From positions 18,942,501 through 19,006,500 of the forward strand of contig CM055883.1 of NCBI GenBank assembly GCA_029582165.1: a stretch of DNA of 64,000 bases, written 5' to 3'. Both the position numbers and the translations under genes were made by a program. The notes below the pieces were generated by a model. It was not told where the DNA came from and ran no database searches. It saw only the letters and a program-made list of their open reading frames with translations. This DNA is from Portulaca oleracea (Eukaryota; Streptophyta; Magnoliopsida; Caryophyllales; Portulacaceae). Shown here piece by piece: positions 1 to 11,411 of this stretch. Each line of letters starts with the position of its first letter. Positions within the stretch are counted from its first letter, which is position 1.

Positions 1-1313
1 AGTCTTGATTAAATTATAGGTCACCCTATCTCATTGCAGTAAATCATCTGTTTTCTTTGCCGCTTCCAGGTAAGTGGTGTGATACTTCTTTAGTCCTTTT
101 CGTGCCAAAAATATTATTTTGTAACCTCCCTTTTTCCATAAGTTTATTTTTATTAAATTGGGTTGGCATGCTATTGTTTAAGTATATTTTACTTGGTAAT
201 TATATTTATGTTTGTAAGATTTGATTTACTCCATATTGATTAGTGTGTTTACCAAGTGAGCCTTTCGATGTCAAGTTTATAAGTTACGTTCGTATTTTTG
301 ACATATCTTTAATATTGGAATCCTTGGAATAACTTAATTAGTATTTGTCAGTATATTGTTACTAAGTAGTTTCCGTATTGATTCATGCGTTTGCAAAGTA
401 CCCCTTTTCGTTAATTTTATAAGTTGTAGTTATTTTACCCTTTTTTCACCAAGTAACTTTTCGAATATTAGTTTTGATACTTAAATTATTTTAACCGTTC
501 GTCTCTAAGTGATTTTGTTGGTTTAGTTTATTGTTAATTGAAATTGCTTGACTGGGTATTGTTTTGTATGTTTTGATTCTCAAGTTACTGGTTTTGTTTT
601 TGGGCTATGTCATCTGCCTTAGCCAGTGAAGGTATGCACTGGACCTGTCGATCGACTTGTATGCGCGCTACTGTGTGTTCCGATATGTGTATATGTGTGC
701 CATTGGGCCCAATTCTTTGTTGCCCCGCCACTGGGTCAATTGTGGTTTCTGTTGCCCATGCTACTGGGCTAGTAGTGGCCTTAGCCCCAAATTGTATTTT
801 GTGATTTTGATTGCTAAGTTTTGATATATTGTGTCTTTCTATTAGTAAATCATTTGATGAATATTATTGTATGTTTTGCAGTTTTGAGCTTTTGTGCATG
901 CCTAACCCAGCTAAGGTGGTGTTACGCTACTTACTGGGCTTTCGAGCTCATCCTTTCATTTTCCTTTTTTTTTTTTAGGTTACGATTATTGATTTTTTGG
1001 TAGTGTTCGAGTTCTTTATGGTATCAGAGTTGCGCAGTGAAGCATAGTGGGCCAAATGATTGTGAGGGATAAGGCTTCTGTTATTGATTTGGCTGTTTGT
1101 GAGTTTGGAGGAACATCTCATTATTTTCTCCTGTAGGATCCGCTGTGTATTTAAGTATTCTCTCTAGTTCACTGTTCAATCAAGTACTATTTTCCCAGTT
1201 AAGTCTATATTCGTACATTGGGTTTGTTTCCGTCTTTTAAGCCTTGCATACTTCTTGGACCTTGTCCTACAGGTGTGCGACGTCTGTCATTCCCTAGGTT
1301 TCCGGGCGTGACA
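1..1313 (+). repeat. LTR-a of the array (5' part outside the window)
   Basis: Position 1 corresponds to about base 840 of the full LTR, judged from the match with 5221 onward. The LTR ends TGACA at 1313. It contains a GC-rich dyad cluster at 723-780 built on CCACTGGGTCAATTGTGG and a variant. The short ORFs in this stretch have no counterpart I recognise and are treated as non-coding. Confidence 0.88.
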
Positions 1314-1320
1314 GATTTAG

Positions 1321-1332
1321 TGGTATCAGAGC
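1321..1332 (+). other. Primer-binding site, initiator Met tRNA type (array int-a)
   Basis: TGGTATCAGAGC lies seven bases after the LTR end. It is the standard complement of the 3' end of plant initiator Met tRNA used by many Ty3 and Ty1 elements. Equivalent sites are intact at 6632-6643 and mutated at 10040-10051 (TGGTAATAGAGC) and 16118-16129 (TGGTATCAAAGC). Confidence 0.9.
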
Positions 1333-1925
1333 TCTAGGTTCTTGAAATCCTATTAAGTGTGAGTGATGTTCGAGACGTATCTTAGGGAGTAGAATTTTGT
1401 GTGACTATGTAACTAGGAGTCGGAGCCTTTTGTTAGGGAGCTAGGTTCACAAAATTCCAAGATAGTGTGATTGTTGAAGAATTTCATTTGGGAATGGAAA
1501 TCCATGTGTTGTCTATTGTTGGGTGTAGAAGCCTTCTATTAGAGATCCAAGAGAGAAAAATTTCTTATTGTCTTTGTGTTGGACTCCGTGAAATACTTTG
1601 GGGATTAGAAGTCCATGTATAAGTTGCATTTGGGTTTAGAAATTACTATTCTTGCCAAGTGAAGTTCACGAAGTCCTAGTAGATGTGATTATTGTTGGAG
1701 AAATGAGATTTAGTGTGTATTGTGGTCTTGGGTGCAAGTGACATCAGTCAAGGTGCTTAGATATGAGTTTTATATTAGATCTCAAGTTTAAATCTCTTGA
1801 AATTTTGATCCCTCCCTAATTGTGTTTCAATTCTGAGGTTCTGCAGATCTAATCTCTCTAGCTTCGATCTATATGTGCCTTTGTATACATTTTAGGCTTT
1901 TGCTATGTGCTATAAGTAAGTTGTT

Positions 1926-2177
1926 TTGATTATATGGATTGACATGATTTGGCGGTTTATCAAGTTATTTTCGAATAGACCAACTTGTGGGGTTACTCAA
2001 GAAAATGCTTATGGAATGTTCTTAGAAGGTTGTATAATTGTTGGACTTAAGGGTTCATTGAGTACAGTATCGTTTAGAGAGGTTTGTGGTGCCATTCTTT
2101 TAGCAGCTATGATAAGAGTGAAGTTTATTCGCCTATGCTTTGGTACTTCATACAGGTGTTTCGAGATCTCTGGATAA
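1926..2177 (+). other. Recurrent short ORF of the array internal region, unproven coding
   Basis: An open frame of 83 codons, beginning at TTG with an in-frame ATG six codons later, is repeated with few changes at 7216-7488, 10645-10965 (3' end replaced after a deletion), 16702-16974 and 18793-18999 (5' end replaced). The predicted product is hydrophobic and Cys-containing and matches no family I recognise. Persistence may simply reflect recent duplication of the array. I do not claim a function. Confidence 0.25.
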
Positions 2178-2368
2178 TAGATGTATGGTAAATTAAGATT
2201 TTATTTCATATATTTGGTCAATGTATACTACTTATGGGACATAAAGCTCTTTTGGACTATATATGAGAGATTTTGGCATAAGTCGATGTCTAAAGTTTGT
2301 ATCTACTACCATTGTTGATGGGTCTCTTCATTTCTGTAAATCTTGATTATTTCTAATGTGAGGATCTC

Positions 2369-3824
2369 TGATAAGTTCTTCTTGTATATATGAGAACTTG
2401 GTTGTTTTGATGGGAATTTGGGGAATATTTGATGTGATTGAATTATTTTATGCCCGAATTTCCCATATTACGCTTGGTTTGGAGTTTGGTGAGTTTTGTA
2501 GGAAATTTATGAAGAATCGATGTAAACCGAGCCAAAAATCAAGTGTGGATCCAAGTTGTATGCATAAAGGACCAAGAAGTGTGAAGTTGGATCACCCAAG
2601 GCCCAAACATTGGCCCAAAGTACTCCTAGGCCCGAAAAGGCAGTGACACGGGTGCTCAGAGGAAGGGCACGGGTAGTGTCTATGGCCAGAACGTGAGAAA
2701 TTGCAAACAGTGAGCTGACACAGGTAGCTCCTGGGAGGCACGGTCCGTGTCATAGGCGGCACGGTCCGTGTCACCCGTGTCTCTTCAGTTTCGGCGGTTT
2801 CGAGTTGAGATTTGCGCTTATATCAGAATGTTTTCGGCTGTTTTGAGGAGAATCGCCATTCTACCATCTCCCATTCCATAACCTAACCGTAATTCATCAT
2901 CATATTCATCCATCCTTTAGTCCATATTTCCATCCACATTCATCCATTGTGAAGAGGGAGAGTGCATTGGAGTTTGAAGATTATCTTCCAAGAATCCATT
3001 GAAGTGGAGGAGCAAAAGTCCCCACCGATCACCAATCAAGCAAGGATTGATTCAACACTCGGTTTATTCTTCCTTCTTTAGATTTCCATGCATCTTAGTA
3101 TAGAATTTCATATGTTTAGTGAATCGAACATGAGTAGTGAGTAGTTTTCATAAGTTTAGGGGATAAACCCTTATTAGTTTCTCTTATGGATTGAGTTTTA
3201 TTGGATTGAACAAGTTTGTTAATCTAGTTTGAATGCATTTTATTTAACCTTTGATTATGTATGTCATTGTTTTTGACTGGCCATCAAGAATATGGAATTA
3301 GATTATTGAGTGAAGTACCGAAAGGAGAAATTCGATAATCGGAACCCTTAGGATTAAACTAGTCATCAAGTGAACTAGACATAGAAGACTTTATAATTAG
3401 GGGTCATTGGATGATTAGATATTTAACCTTGATTAAATCAAAATAACCACGAAAGTAGGTGATTGGTTTGTCTTGGCAATTCGCTCTAGTGGCAAAATCT
3501 CATTGCGAAGTAATTTATGCGATTATCGACCCTAAAGTACCAAATTAGTGACATACATGTTCAATCCGCGTGTTTGATCCATAGAGTGACTTAGGTTTTA
3601 TCCTCTGAACGCCTTTTTCATATTGTTAAATCCAAGTATATTGTGTGCTTATTTGTTTGTTAGTCTTTAGTAGTGAAAACAAATAGAGTTAGATTGTTCC
3701 AAACAAAAACCCGATCGTCTTAGCAATCAACTAGGAGGCTAGTTCAGTGCGTTGAAAGGAAAAGCCCCTATGGGAACGACCTTGATTCATGCTACAATTT
3801 CACCCGTGCACTTGCGGCCTATCA
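2369..3824 (+). mobile_element. Solo LTR of an Athila-like family with perfect TSD
   Basis: The 1456-bp unit starts TGATAAGTTC and ends CCTATCA, flanked by ATCTC at 2364-2368 and 3825-3829, a perfect 5-bp target-site duplication. Its ends resemble the LTRs at 26521-27924 and 57591-59016, which share the cacttgcgg block near the 3' end. The array internal region is continuous across the insertion. A GC-rich dyad cluster occupies 2643-2782, including CACGGTCCGTG at 2739-2749 and 2760-2770, followed by a TATA-like TTATATC at about 2819. Confidence 0.92.
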
Positions 3825-4367
3825 ATCTCCTTAGGCAATTTTTGGGTTGAAGGTCGATCTTGCAATTTTATTTTTCTGTACTACTTGGGTTGTTTGCTTA
3901 GGCATGGTCATACGTTACAATTTTCGAGAAAAGACTAGTTGGTATAAGTGCAACAATAATAGTGCATTTTTTTTTTCATTATGTTGGATATGTGTAATCG
4001 ATTTGGGTTGCCGTAGAAACTTTTTGATTGCGAGCATTTTTTGGGTGTAAACTACGTTTTTCCTAAAAGAAAATTTGGAGGCTAAGTAATTAGATATGGT
4101 TGATCTCGGCTGATACAAAGGTTTGCCACTATACGTTCAAGAGAAATCAGTATAAATGATCATTATCTGGAAGTGGATTTTGTCAACAGATCTAGAATTT
4201 CCAACTGTGGTTCATTTAAGGGATTGAGAGATATCACATTATTTAGAAGTTTGTTAATATTGTGGACATATCTATGAGTTTCTATTAAGATACGAGAGCT
4301 CCAAAGAGGTACTTGTGAGTTCATGTTATTCATGGGTTAACGATAAGTTTTGAAGACAAAATGTTTT

Positions 4368-4377
4368 AAAGGAGGGA
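4368..4377 (+). other. Polypurine tract of the array element
   Basis: AAAGGAGGGA immediately precedes LTR-b. Similar tracts precede LTR-d (about 11398-11407), LTR-e (about 17708-17717) and LTR-f (about 19732-19746). Confidence 0.8.
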
Positions 4378-4381
4378 ATGA

Positions 4382-6624
4382 TGTAATACCCTGACCCAAA
4401 CACATGGCCCTATTAGTAGTATTACTTATTTATTTAGGCCGTTTATAATTTTTGAAGGAGACTTAAAAACTAAACCTAGACCTCCTATTTATATAATCGT
4501 CGTTGGACAATTTTGTGCCTCTAGCCGTTAGATAACGCAATGAAAGAGAAGAGACGAAGGACAATTCAACTACGAGGAAAACCTAAAGGTTAGTATTTTA
4601 ATACCTCCGTTCCGCTTCAATGTACCGTAGGATTCGTGGATATTCAATCTATCTTTAAAATCAACCAGTTGAAAGAACATGAGAGAGTTGAGTTGGTGAA
4701 GTGATTGGATTGAAATCAGAATAGTGAATAGCCTGAATTATAATTCGATGATGATGACTGTATGGTTATGATAATAATGGGTATAGGAATGTTAATAACA
4801 ATTATATATGGTTGACTTTGATTAGTGAGTGACGGTGGTGGAGAAAAAAATAGGGATAAGAAATACATGAAGGTAATGCAGTGCTTGGCTTTGTGATTAG
4901 GGAATGACGATGATAAATTATGAAGATGATGATCGATTATTTATGATGATGATTAATTGATGATGGTAATTGATTAATGGAAGGAGTTCTGGAGTGACCT
5001 TAGCCATGGAAGTACTAATATTACAATCTAGGGCTAATAGTAAATTCTTACTTTATAATTAGTATATTTAACATATTCGTTGAAGTCTCCTATACTAATA
5101 GTTTTAGCCTTTTGGACTAGTGTAAGATGGACAAGATTTATGATACGTCATTTGGGTAATTATTTTTGTAACGACATATTGACTTTTGTTGGACAATTAG
5201 TATGAATATATTAATTATGAAGTCTTGATTAAATTATAGGTCACCCTATCTCATTGCAGTAAATCATCCGTTTTCTTTGCCGCTTCCAGGTAAGTGGTGT
5301 GATACTTCTTTAGTCCTTTTTGTGCCAAAAATATTATTTTGTAACCTCCCTTTTTCCATATGTTTATTTTTATTAAATTGGGTTGGCATGCTATTGTTTA
5401 AGTATATTTTACTTGGTAATTATATTTATGTCCGTAAGATTTGATTTACTCCATATTGACTAGTGTGTTTACCAAGTGAGCCTTTCGATGTCAAGTTTTT
5501 TAGTTACGTTCGTATTTTTGTCATATCTTTAATATTGGAATCCTTGGAATAATCTTAATTAGTATTTGTCAGTATATTGTTACTAAGTAGTTTCCGTATT
5601 GATTCATGCGTTTGCAAACTACCCCTTTTCGTTAATTTTATAAGTTGAGTTATTTTGCCCTTTTTACAACAAGTAAGGCTTTGTGACAATCTAAGTTATT
5701 TATTTGCAATGTGACTTTTCGAATATTAGTTTTGATACTTAAATTATTTTAACCGTTCGTCTCTAAGTGATTTTGTTGGTTTAGTTTATTGTTAATTGAA
5801 ATTGCTTGACTGGGTATTATTTCGTATGTTTTGATTCTCAAGTTACTGGTTTTGTTTTTGGGCTATGTCTTCTGCCTTAGCCAGTGAAGGTATGCTCTGG
5901 ACCTGTCGATCGACTTGTACGCGCGCTACTGTGTATATGTGTTCCATTGGGCCCAATTCTTTGTTGCCCCGCCACTGGGTCAATAGTGGTTTCTGTTGCC
6001 CATGCTACTGGGCTAGTAGTGGCCGTAGCCCCAAATTGTGTTTTGTGATTTTGATTGTTAAGTTTTGATATATTGTGTCTTTCTATTAGTAAATCATTTG
6101 ATGAATATTATTGTATGTTTTGCAGTTTTGAGCTAACTAAAAGTGTTTGGAAAACCCAGTCATATTTTGTTATTAAATTATTTATTAACTCTAACCCAGC
6201 TTTTGTGCATGCCTAACCCAGCTAAGGGGGTGTTACGCTACTTAATGGGCTTTCGAGCTCATCCTTTCATTTTCCTATTTTTTTTTCAGGTTACGATTAT
6301 TGGTTTTTTTGTAGTGTTCGAGTTTTTTATGGTATCGGAGTTGCGCAGTGAAGCATAGTGGGCCAAATGATTGTGAGGGATAAGGCTTCTGAAATTGATT
6401 TGGCTGTTTGTGAGTTTCGAGGAACATCTCATTATTTTCTCCTGTAGGATCCGCTGTGTATTTAAGTATTCTCTCTAGTTCACTGTTCAATCAAGTACTC
6501 TTTTCCCAGTTAAGTCTATATTCGTACATTGGGTTTGTTTCCGTCTTTTAAGCCTTGCATACTTGTTGGACCTTGTCCTACAGGTGTACGGCGTCTGTCA
6601 TTCCCTGGGTTTCCGGGCGTGACA
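4382..6624 (+). repeat. LTR-b of the array, full length
   Basis: This 2243-bp LTR runs from TGTAATACCC to TGACA and is the reference copy for the family. The start could be three bases earlier (TGATG). It includes a dyad cluster around 5965-6025. No protein domain is visible. Confidence 0.9.
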
Positions 6625-8199
6625 GATTTATTGGTATCAGAGCTCTAGGTTCTTGAAATCCTATTAAGTGTGAGTGATGTCCGAGACGTATCTTAGGGAG
6701 TAGAATTTTGTGTGACTATGTAACTAGGAGTCGGAGCCTTTTGTTAGGGAGCTAGGTTCACGAAATTCCAAGTTAGTGTGATTGTTGAAGAATTTCATTT
6801 GGGAATGGAAATCCATGTGTTGTCTATTGTTGGGTGTAGAAGCCTTCTATTAGAGATCCAAGAGAGAAAAATTTCTTATTGTCTTTGTGTTGGACTCCGT
6901 GAAATACTTTGGGGAATAGAAGTCCATGTATAAGTTGCATTTGGGTTTAGAAATTACTATTCTTGCCAAGTGAAGTTCACGAAGTCCTATTAGATGTGAT
7001 TATTGTTGGAGAAATGAGATTTAGTGTGTATTGAGGTCTTGGGTGCAAGTGACATCAGTCAAGGTGCTTAGATATGAGTTTTATATTAGATCTCAAGTTT
7101 AAATCTCTTGAAATTTTGATCCCTCCCTAATTGTGTTTCAATTCTGAGGTTCTGCAGATCTAATCTCTATAGCTTCGATCTATATGTGCCTTTGTATATA
7201 TTTTAGGCTTTTGCTATGTGCTATAAGTTAGTTGTTTTGATTATATGGATTGACATGATTTGGCGGTTTATCAAGTTATTTTCGAATAGACCAACTTGTG
7301 GGGTTACTCAAGAAAATGCTTATGGAATGTTCTTAGAAGGTTGTATAATTGTTGGACTTAAGGGTTCATTGAGTACAGTATCGTTTAGAGAGGTTTGTGG
7401 TGCCATTCTTTTAGCAGCTATGATAAGAGTGAAGTTTATTCGCCTATACTTTGGTACTTCATACAGGTGTTTCGAGATCTCTGGATAATAGATGTATGGT
7501 AAATTAAGATTTTATTTCATATATTTGGTCAATGTATACTACTTATGGGACATAAAGCTCTTTTGGACTATATATGAGAGATTTTGGCATAAGTCGATGT
7601 CTAAAGTTTGTATCTACTACCATTGTTGATGGGTCTCTTCATTTCTGTAAATCTTGATTATTTCTAATGTGAGGATCTCCTTAGGAAATTTTTGGTTTGA
7701 AGGTCGATCTTGCAATTTTATTTTTCTGTACTACTTGGGTTGTTTGCTTAGGCATGGTCATACGTTACAATTTTCGAGAAAAGACAAGTTGGTATAAGTG
7801 CAACAAGAATAGTGCATGTTTTTTTTTCATTATGTTGGATATGTGTAATCGATTTGGGTTGCCGTAGAAACATTTTGATTGGGAGCATTTTTTGGGTGTA
7901 AACTACGTTTTTCCTAAAATATAATTTGGAGGCTAAGTAACTAGATATGGTTGATCTCGGCTGATACAAAGGTTTGCCACTATACGTTTAAGAGAAATCA
8001 GTATAAATGATCGTTATCTAGAAGTGGATTTTGCCAACAGATCTAGAATTTCCAACTGTGGTTCATTTAAGGGATTGAGAGATATTACATTATTTAGAAG
8101 TTTGTTAATATTGTGGACATATCTATGAGTTTCTATTAAGATACGAGAGCTCCAAAGAGGTACTTGTGAGTTCATGTTATTCATGGATTAACGATAAGT
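6625..8199 (+). repeat. Internal region int-b, 3' end lost
   Basis: The region opens with an intact initiator-Met primer site at 6632-6643 and follows the same sequence as int-a without the solo LTR. It ends abruptly at about 8194-8202, where the internal sequence passes directly into mid-LTR sequence at the shared string ATAAGTTT. The polypurine tract and the first part of the next LTR are missing. Confidence 0.85.
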
Positions 8200-10032
8200 T
8201 TATTTTTATTAAATTGGGTTGGCATGCTATTGTTTAAGTATATTTTACTTGGTAATTATATTTATGTCCGTAAGATTTGATTTACTCCGTATTGATTAGT
8301 GTGTTTACCAAGTGAGCCATTCGATGTCAAGTTTATAAGTTACGTTCGTATTTTTTACATATCTTCAATATTGGAATCCTTGGAATAATCTTAATTAGTA
8401 TTTGCCAGTATATTGTTACTAAGTGGTTTCCGTATTGATTCATGCGTTTGCAAAGTACCCCTTTTCGTTAATTTTATAAGTTGTAGTTATTTTGCCCTTT
8501 CTACACCAAGTAAGGCTTTGTGACAATCTAAGTTATTTATTTGCAAAGTAACTTTTCGAATATTAGTTTGGATATTTAAATTATTTTAACCTTTCGTCTC
8601 TAAGTGATTTTGTTGGTTTAGTTTATTGTTAATTGAAATTGCTTGACTGGGTATTGTTTTGTATGTTTTGATTCTCAAGTAACTGGTTTTGTTTTTGGGC
8701 TATGTCTTTTGCCTTAGCCAGTGAAAGTATGCACTTAGACCTGGCAATTTCTGACCCGACCCGATAACTCGACCCGAACCCGCCCGAAATTTCTGGGGTT
8801 TGAACACGATTTTTTCAACTAAACCCGAAGTATACCGAACCCGAAAATTAGCGGGTCAAACCCGACCCGCCCGTTTGACCCGAAAATTTAACTTTTTGAG
8901 TTAAACTTTATTAAAATTTGTGACTTTGCATTCAAATTTTTAACTATTAAACTATAAGCGCAACTTATTTATTTGTTATTTCTCTTATTTAAGTTAAAAT
9001 AGTTACAATAATCTATCGTTGCTAGAAGATAATCATATTTTATTACGTATATTGTACAAAAAGTAGTATTTAGACACCATTTTCTAAAAAGAAAAAGCGA
9101 AAAAAGGTCGCAATCATAACCCGTTGGGTTGACCCGAAACCGAAATATACCGCCCGTATTTTCCCGAACCCGAAATACACCCGACCCGTATTTACCCGAA
9201 CCCGATATACGACCGACCCGAAACCGCCCGCCCGACCGAATTGACAGGTCTATATGCACTGGACCTGTCGATCGTCTTGTATGCGCGCTACTGTGTAATC
9301 CGATATGTGTATATGTGTTCCATTGGGCCCAATTTTTTGTTGCTCCGCCACACGGTCAATAATGGTTTTCGTTGCCCCGCCACTGGGTCAATAGTGGTTT
9401 CTGTTGCCCTTGCCACTGGGCTAGTAGTGGCCTTAGCTCCAAATTGTGTTTTGTGATTTTGATTGCTAAGTTTTGATATATTGTGTCATTCTATTAGTAA
9501 ATCATTTAATGAATATTATTGTATGTTTTGGAGTTTTGAGCTAACTAAAAGTGTTTGGAAAAACCAGTCATATTTTGTTATTAAATTATTTATTAACTCT
9601 AACCCAGCTTTTGTGCATGCCGAACCCAGCTAAGGGGGTCTTACGCTACTTACTGGGCTTTCAAGCTCATCCTTTCATATTCCTATTTTTTTTTTCAGGT
9701 TACGATTATTGATTTTTTGGTAGTGTTCGAGTTCTTTATGGTATCAGAGTTGCGCAGTGAAGCTTAGTGGGCCAAATGATTGTGAGGGATAAAGCATCTG
9801 TTATTGATTTGGCTGTTTGTGAATTTGGAGGAACATCTCATTATTTTCTCCTGTAGCATCCGCTGTGTATTTAAGTATTCTCCCTAGTTAACTGTTCAAT
9901 AAAGTACTCTTTTCCTAGTTAAGTCTATATTCGTACATTGGGCTTGTTTCCGTCTTTTAAGCCTTGCATACTTGTTGGACCTTGTCTTACAGGTGTGCGG
10001 CGTCTGTCATTTCCTGGGTTCCGGGCATGACA
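8200..10032 (+). repeat. LTR-c of the array, 5' truncated, carrying a MITE
   Basis: The copy begins inside the LTR at the deletion junction and ends TGACA at 10032. It is interrupted by the hAT MITE at 8736-9252. Its dyad cluster, about 9340-9432, has three units instead of the two seen in LTR-a and LTR-b. Confidence 0.86.
8736..9252. mobile_element. hAT-type MITE, non-autonomous, 8-bp TSD
   Basis: The 517-bp insert is flanked by an exact 8-bp duplication TATGCACT (8728-8735 and 9253-9260), the size made by hAT transposases. The ends are imperfect terminal inverted repeats: TAGACCTGGCAATT on the left and the complement of TAGACCTGTCAATT on the right. TAG-CTGGCAA-like ends are common in plant hAT elements. 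Both subterminal regions are rich in CCCGACCCG-type repeats in opposite senses, and the middle is AT-rich. There is no transposase ORF, so movement would need an element elsewhere. Confidence 0.93.
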
Positions 10033-11411
10033 AATTTAGTGGTAATAGAGCTCTAGGTTCTTGAAATCCTATTAAGTGTGAGTGCTGTCCGAGAAGTATC
10101 TTAGGAAGTAGAATTTTGTGTGACTATGTAACTAGGAGTAGGAGGCTTTTGTTAGGGAGCTAGGTTCACAAAATTCCTAGTTAGTGTAATTGTTGAAGAA
10201 TTTCTTTTAGGAATGGAAATCCATGTGTTGTCTATTGTTGGGTGTAGAAGCCTTCTATTAGAGATCCAAGCCAGAAAATTTTTTTATTGTCTTTGTGTTG
10301 GACTCTGTGAAATACTTTGGTGATTAGAAGTCTATGTATAAGTTGCATTTGGGTTTAGAAATTACTATCCTTGCCAAGTGAAGTACGCGAAAACCTATTA
10401 GATGTGATTATTGTTGGAGAAATGAGATTTAGTGTGTATTGTGGTCTTGGGTGCAAGTGACATCAGTCAAGGTGCTTAGTTATAAGTTTAATATTAGATC
10501 TCAAGTTTAAATCTCTTGAAATTTTGATCCCTCCCTAATTGTGTTATAATTCTGAGGTTCTGCAGATCTAATCACTCTAGATTCGATCTATATGTGCCTT
10601 TGTATACATTTTAGGCTTTTGCCTTTTGCTATAACTTAGTTGTTTTGATTATATGGATTGACATGATTTGGCGGTTTATCAAGTTATCTTCGAATAGAAC
10701 AACTTGTGGGGTTACTCAAGAAAATGCTTATGGAATGTTCTTAGAAGGTTGTATAATTGTTGGACTAAAGAGTTCATTGAGTACATTATCGTTCAGAGAG
10801 GTTTATGGTGCAATTCTTTTAGCAGCTACGATAAGAGTGAAGTTTATTCGTCTATGCTTAGGCAATTTTTGGGTTGAAGGTCGATCTTGCAATTTTATTT
10901 TTCTGTACTACTTGGGTTGTTTGCTTTGGCATGGTCATACGTTACAATTTTCGAGAAAAGACTAGTTGGTATAAGTGCAACAATAATAGTGCATGTTTTT
11001 TTTTTCATTATGTTGGATATGTGTAATCGATTTGGGTTGCCGTAGAAACATTTTGATTGGGAGCAATTTTTTGGGTGTAAACTACGTTTTTCCTAAAATA
11101 TAATTTGGAGGCTAAGTAATTAGATATGGTTGATCTCGGCTGATACAAAGGTTTGCCACTATACGTTTAAGAGAAATCAGTATAAATGATCGTTATCTGG
11201 AAGTGGATTTTGTCAACAGATCTAGAATTTCTAACTGTGGTTCATTTAAGGGATTGAGAGATATCACATTATTTAGAAGTTTGTTAATAATGTGGACATA
11301 TCTATGAGTTTCTATTAAGATACGAGAGCTCCAAAGAGGTACTTGTGAGTTCAAGTTATTCATGGGTTAACGATAAGTTTTGAAGACAAAATGTTTTAAA
11401 GGAGGGAATGA
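10033..11411 (+). repeat. Internal region int-c with an internal deletion
   Basis: It has a mutated primer site (TGGTAATAGAGC, 10040-10051). Compared with the other copies it lacks a few hundred bases after about 10857; the join is at a short shared CTTAGG-like string. The recurrent short ORF is therefore fused to downstream sequence (10645-10965). Confidence 0.83.

Larger units (their letters stand above)
1314..4381 (+). repeat. Internal region int-a, non-coding, split by a solo LTR
   Basis: This is the non-coding body between LTR-a and LTR-b. Without the solo LTR at 2369-3824 it is about 1.6 kb. It carries the primer site at its start and a polypurine tract (AAAGGAGGGA, 4368-4377) at its end. 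No gag, protease or RT motif is visible in any frame. The only recurring reading frame is about 80 codons at 1926-2177. Confidence 0.85.
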
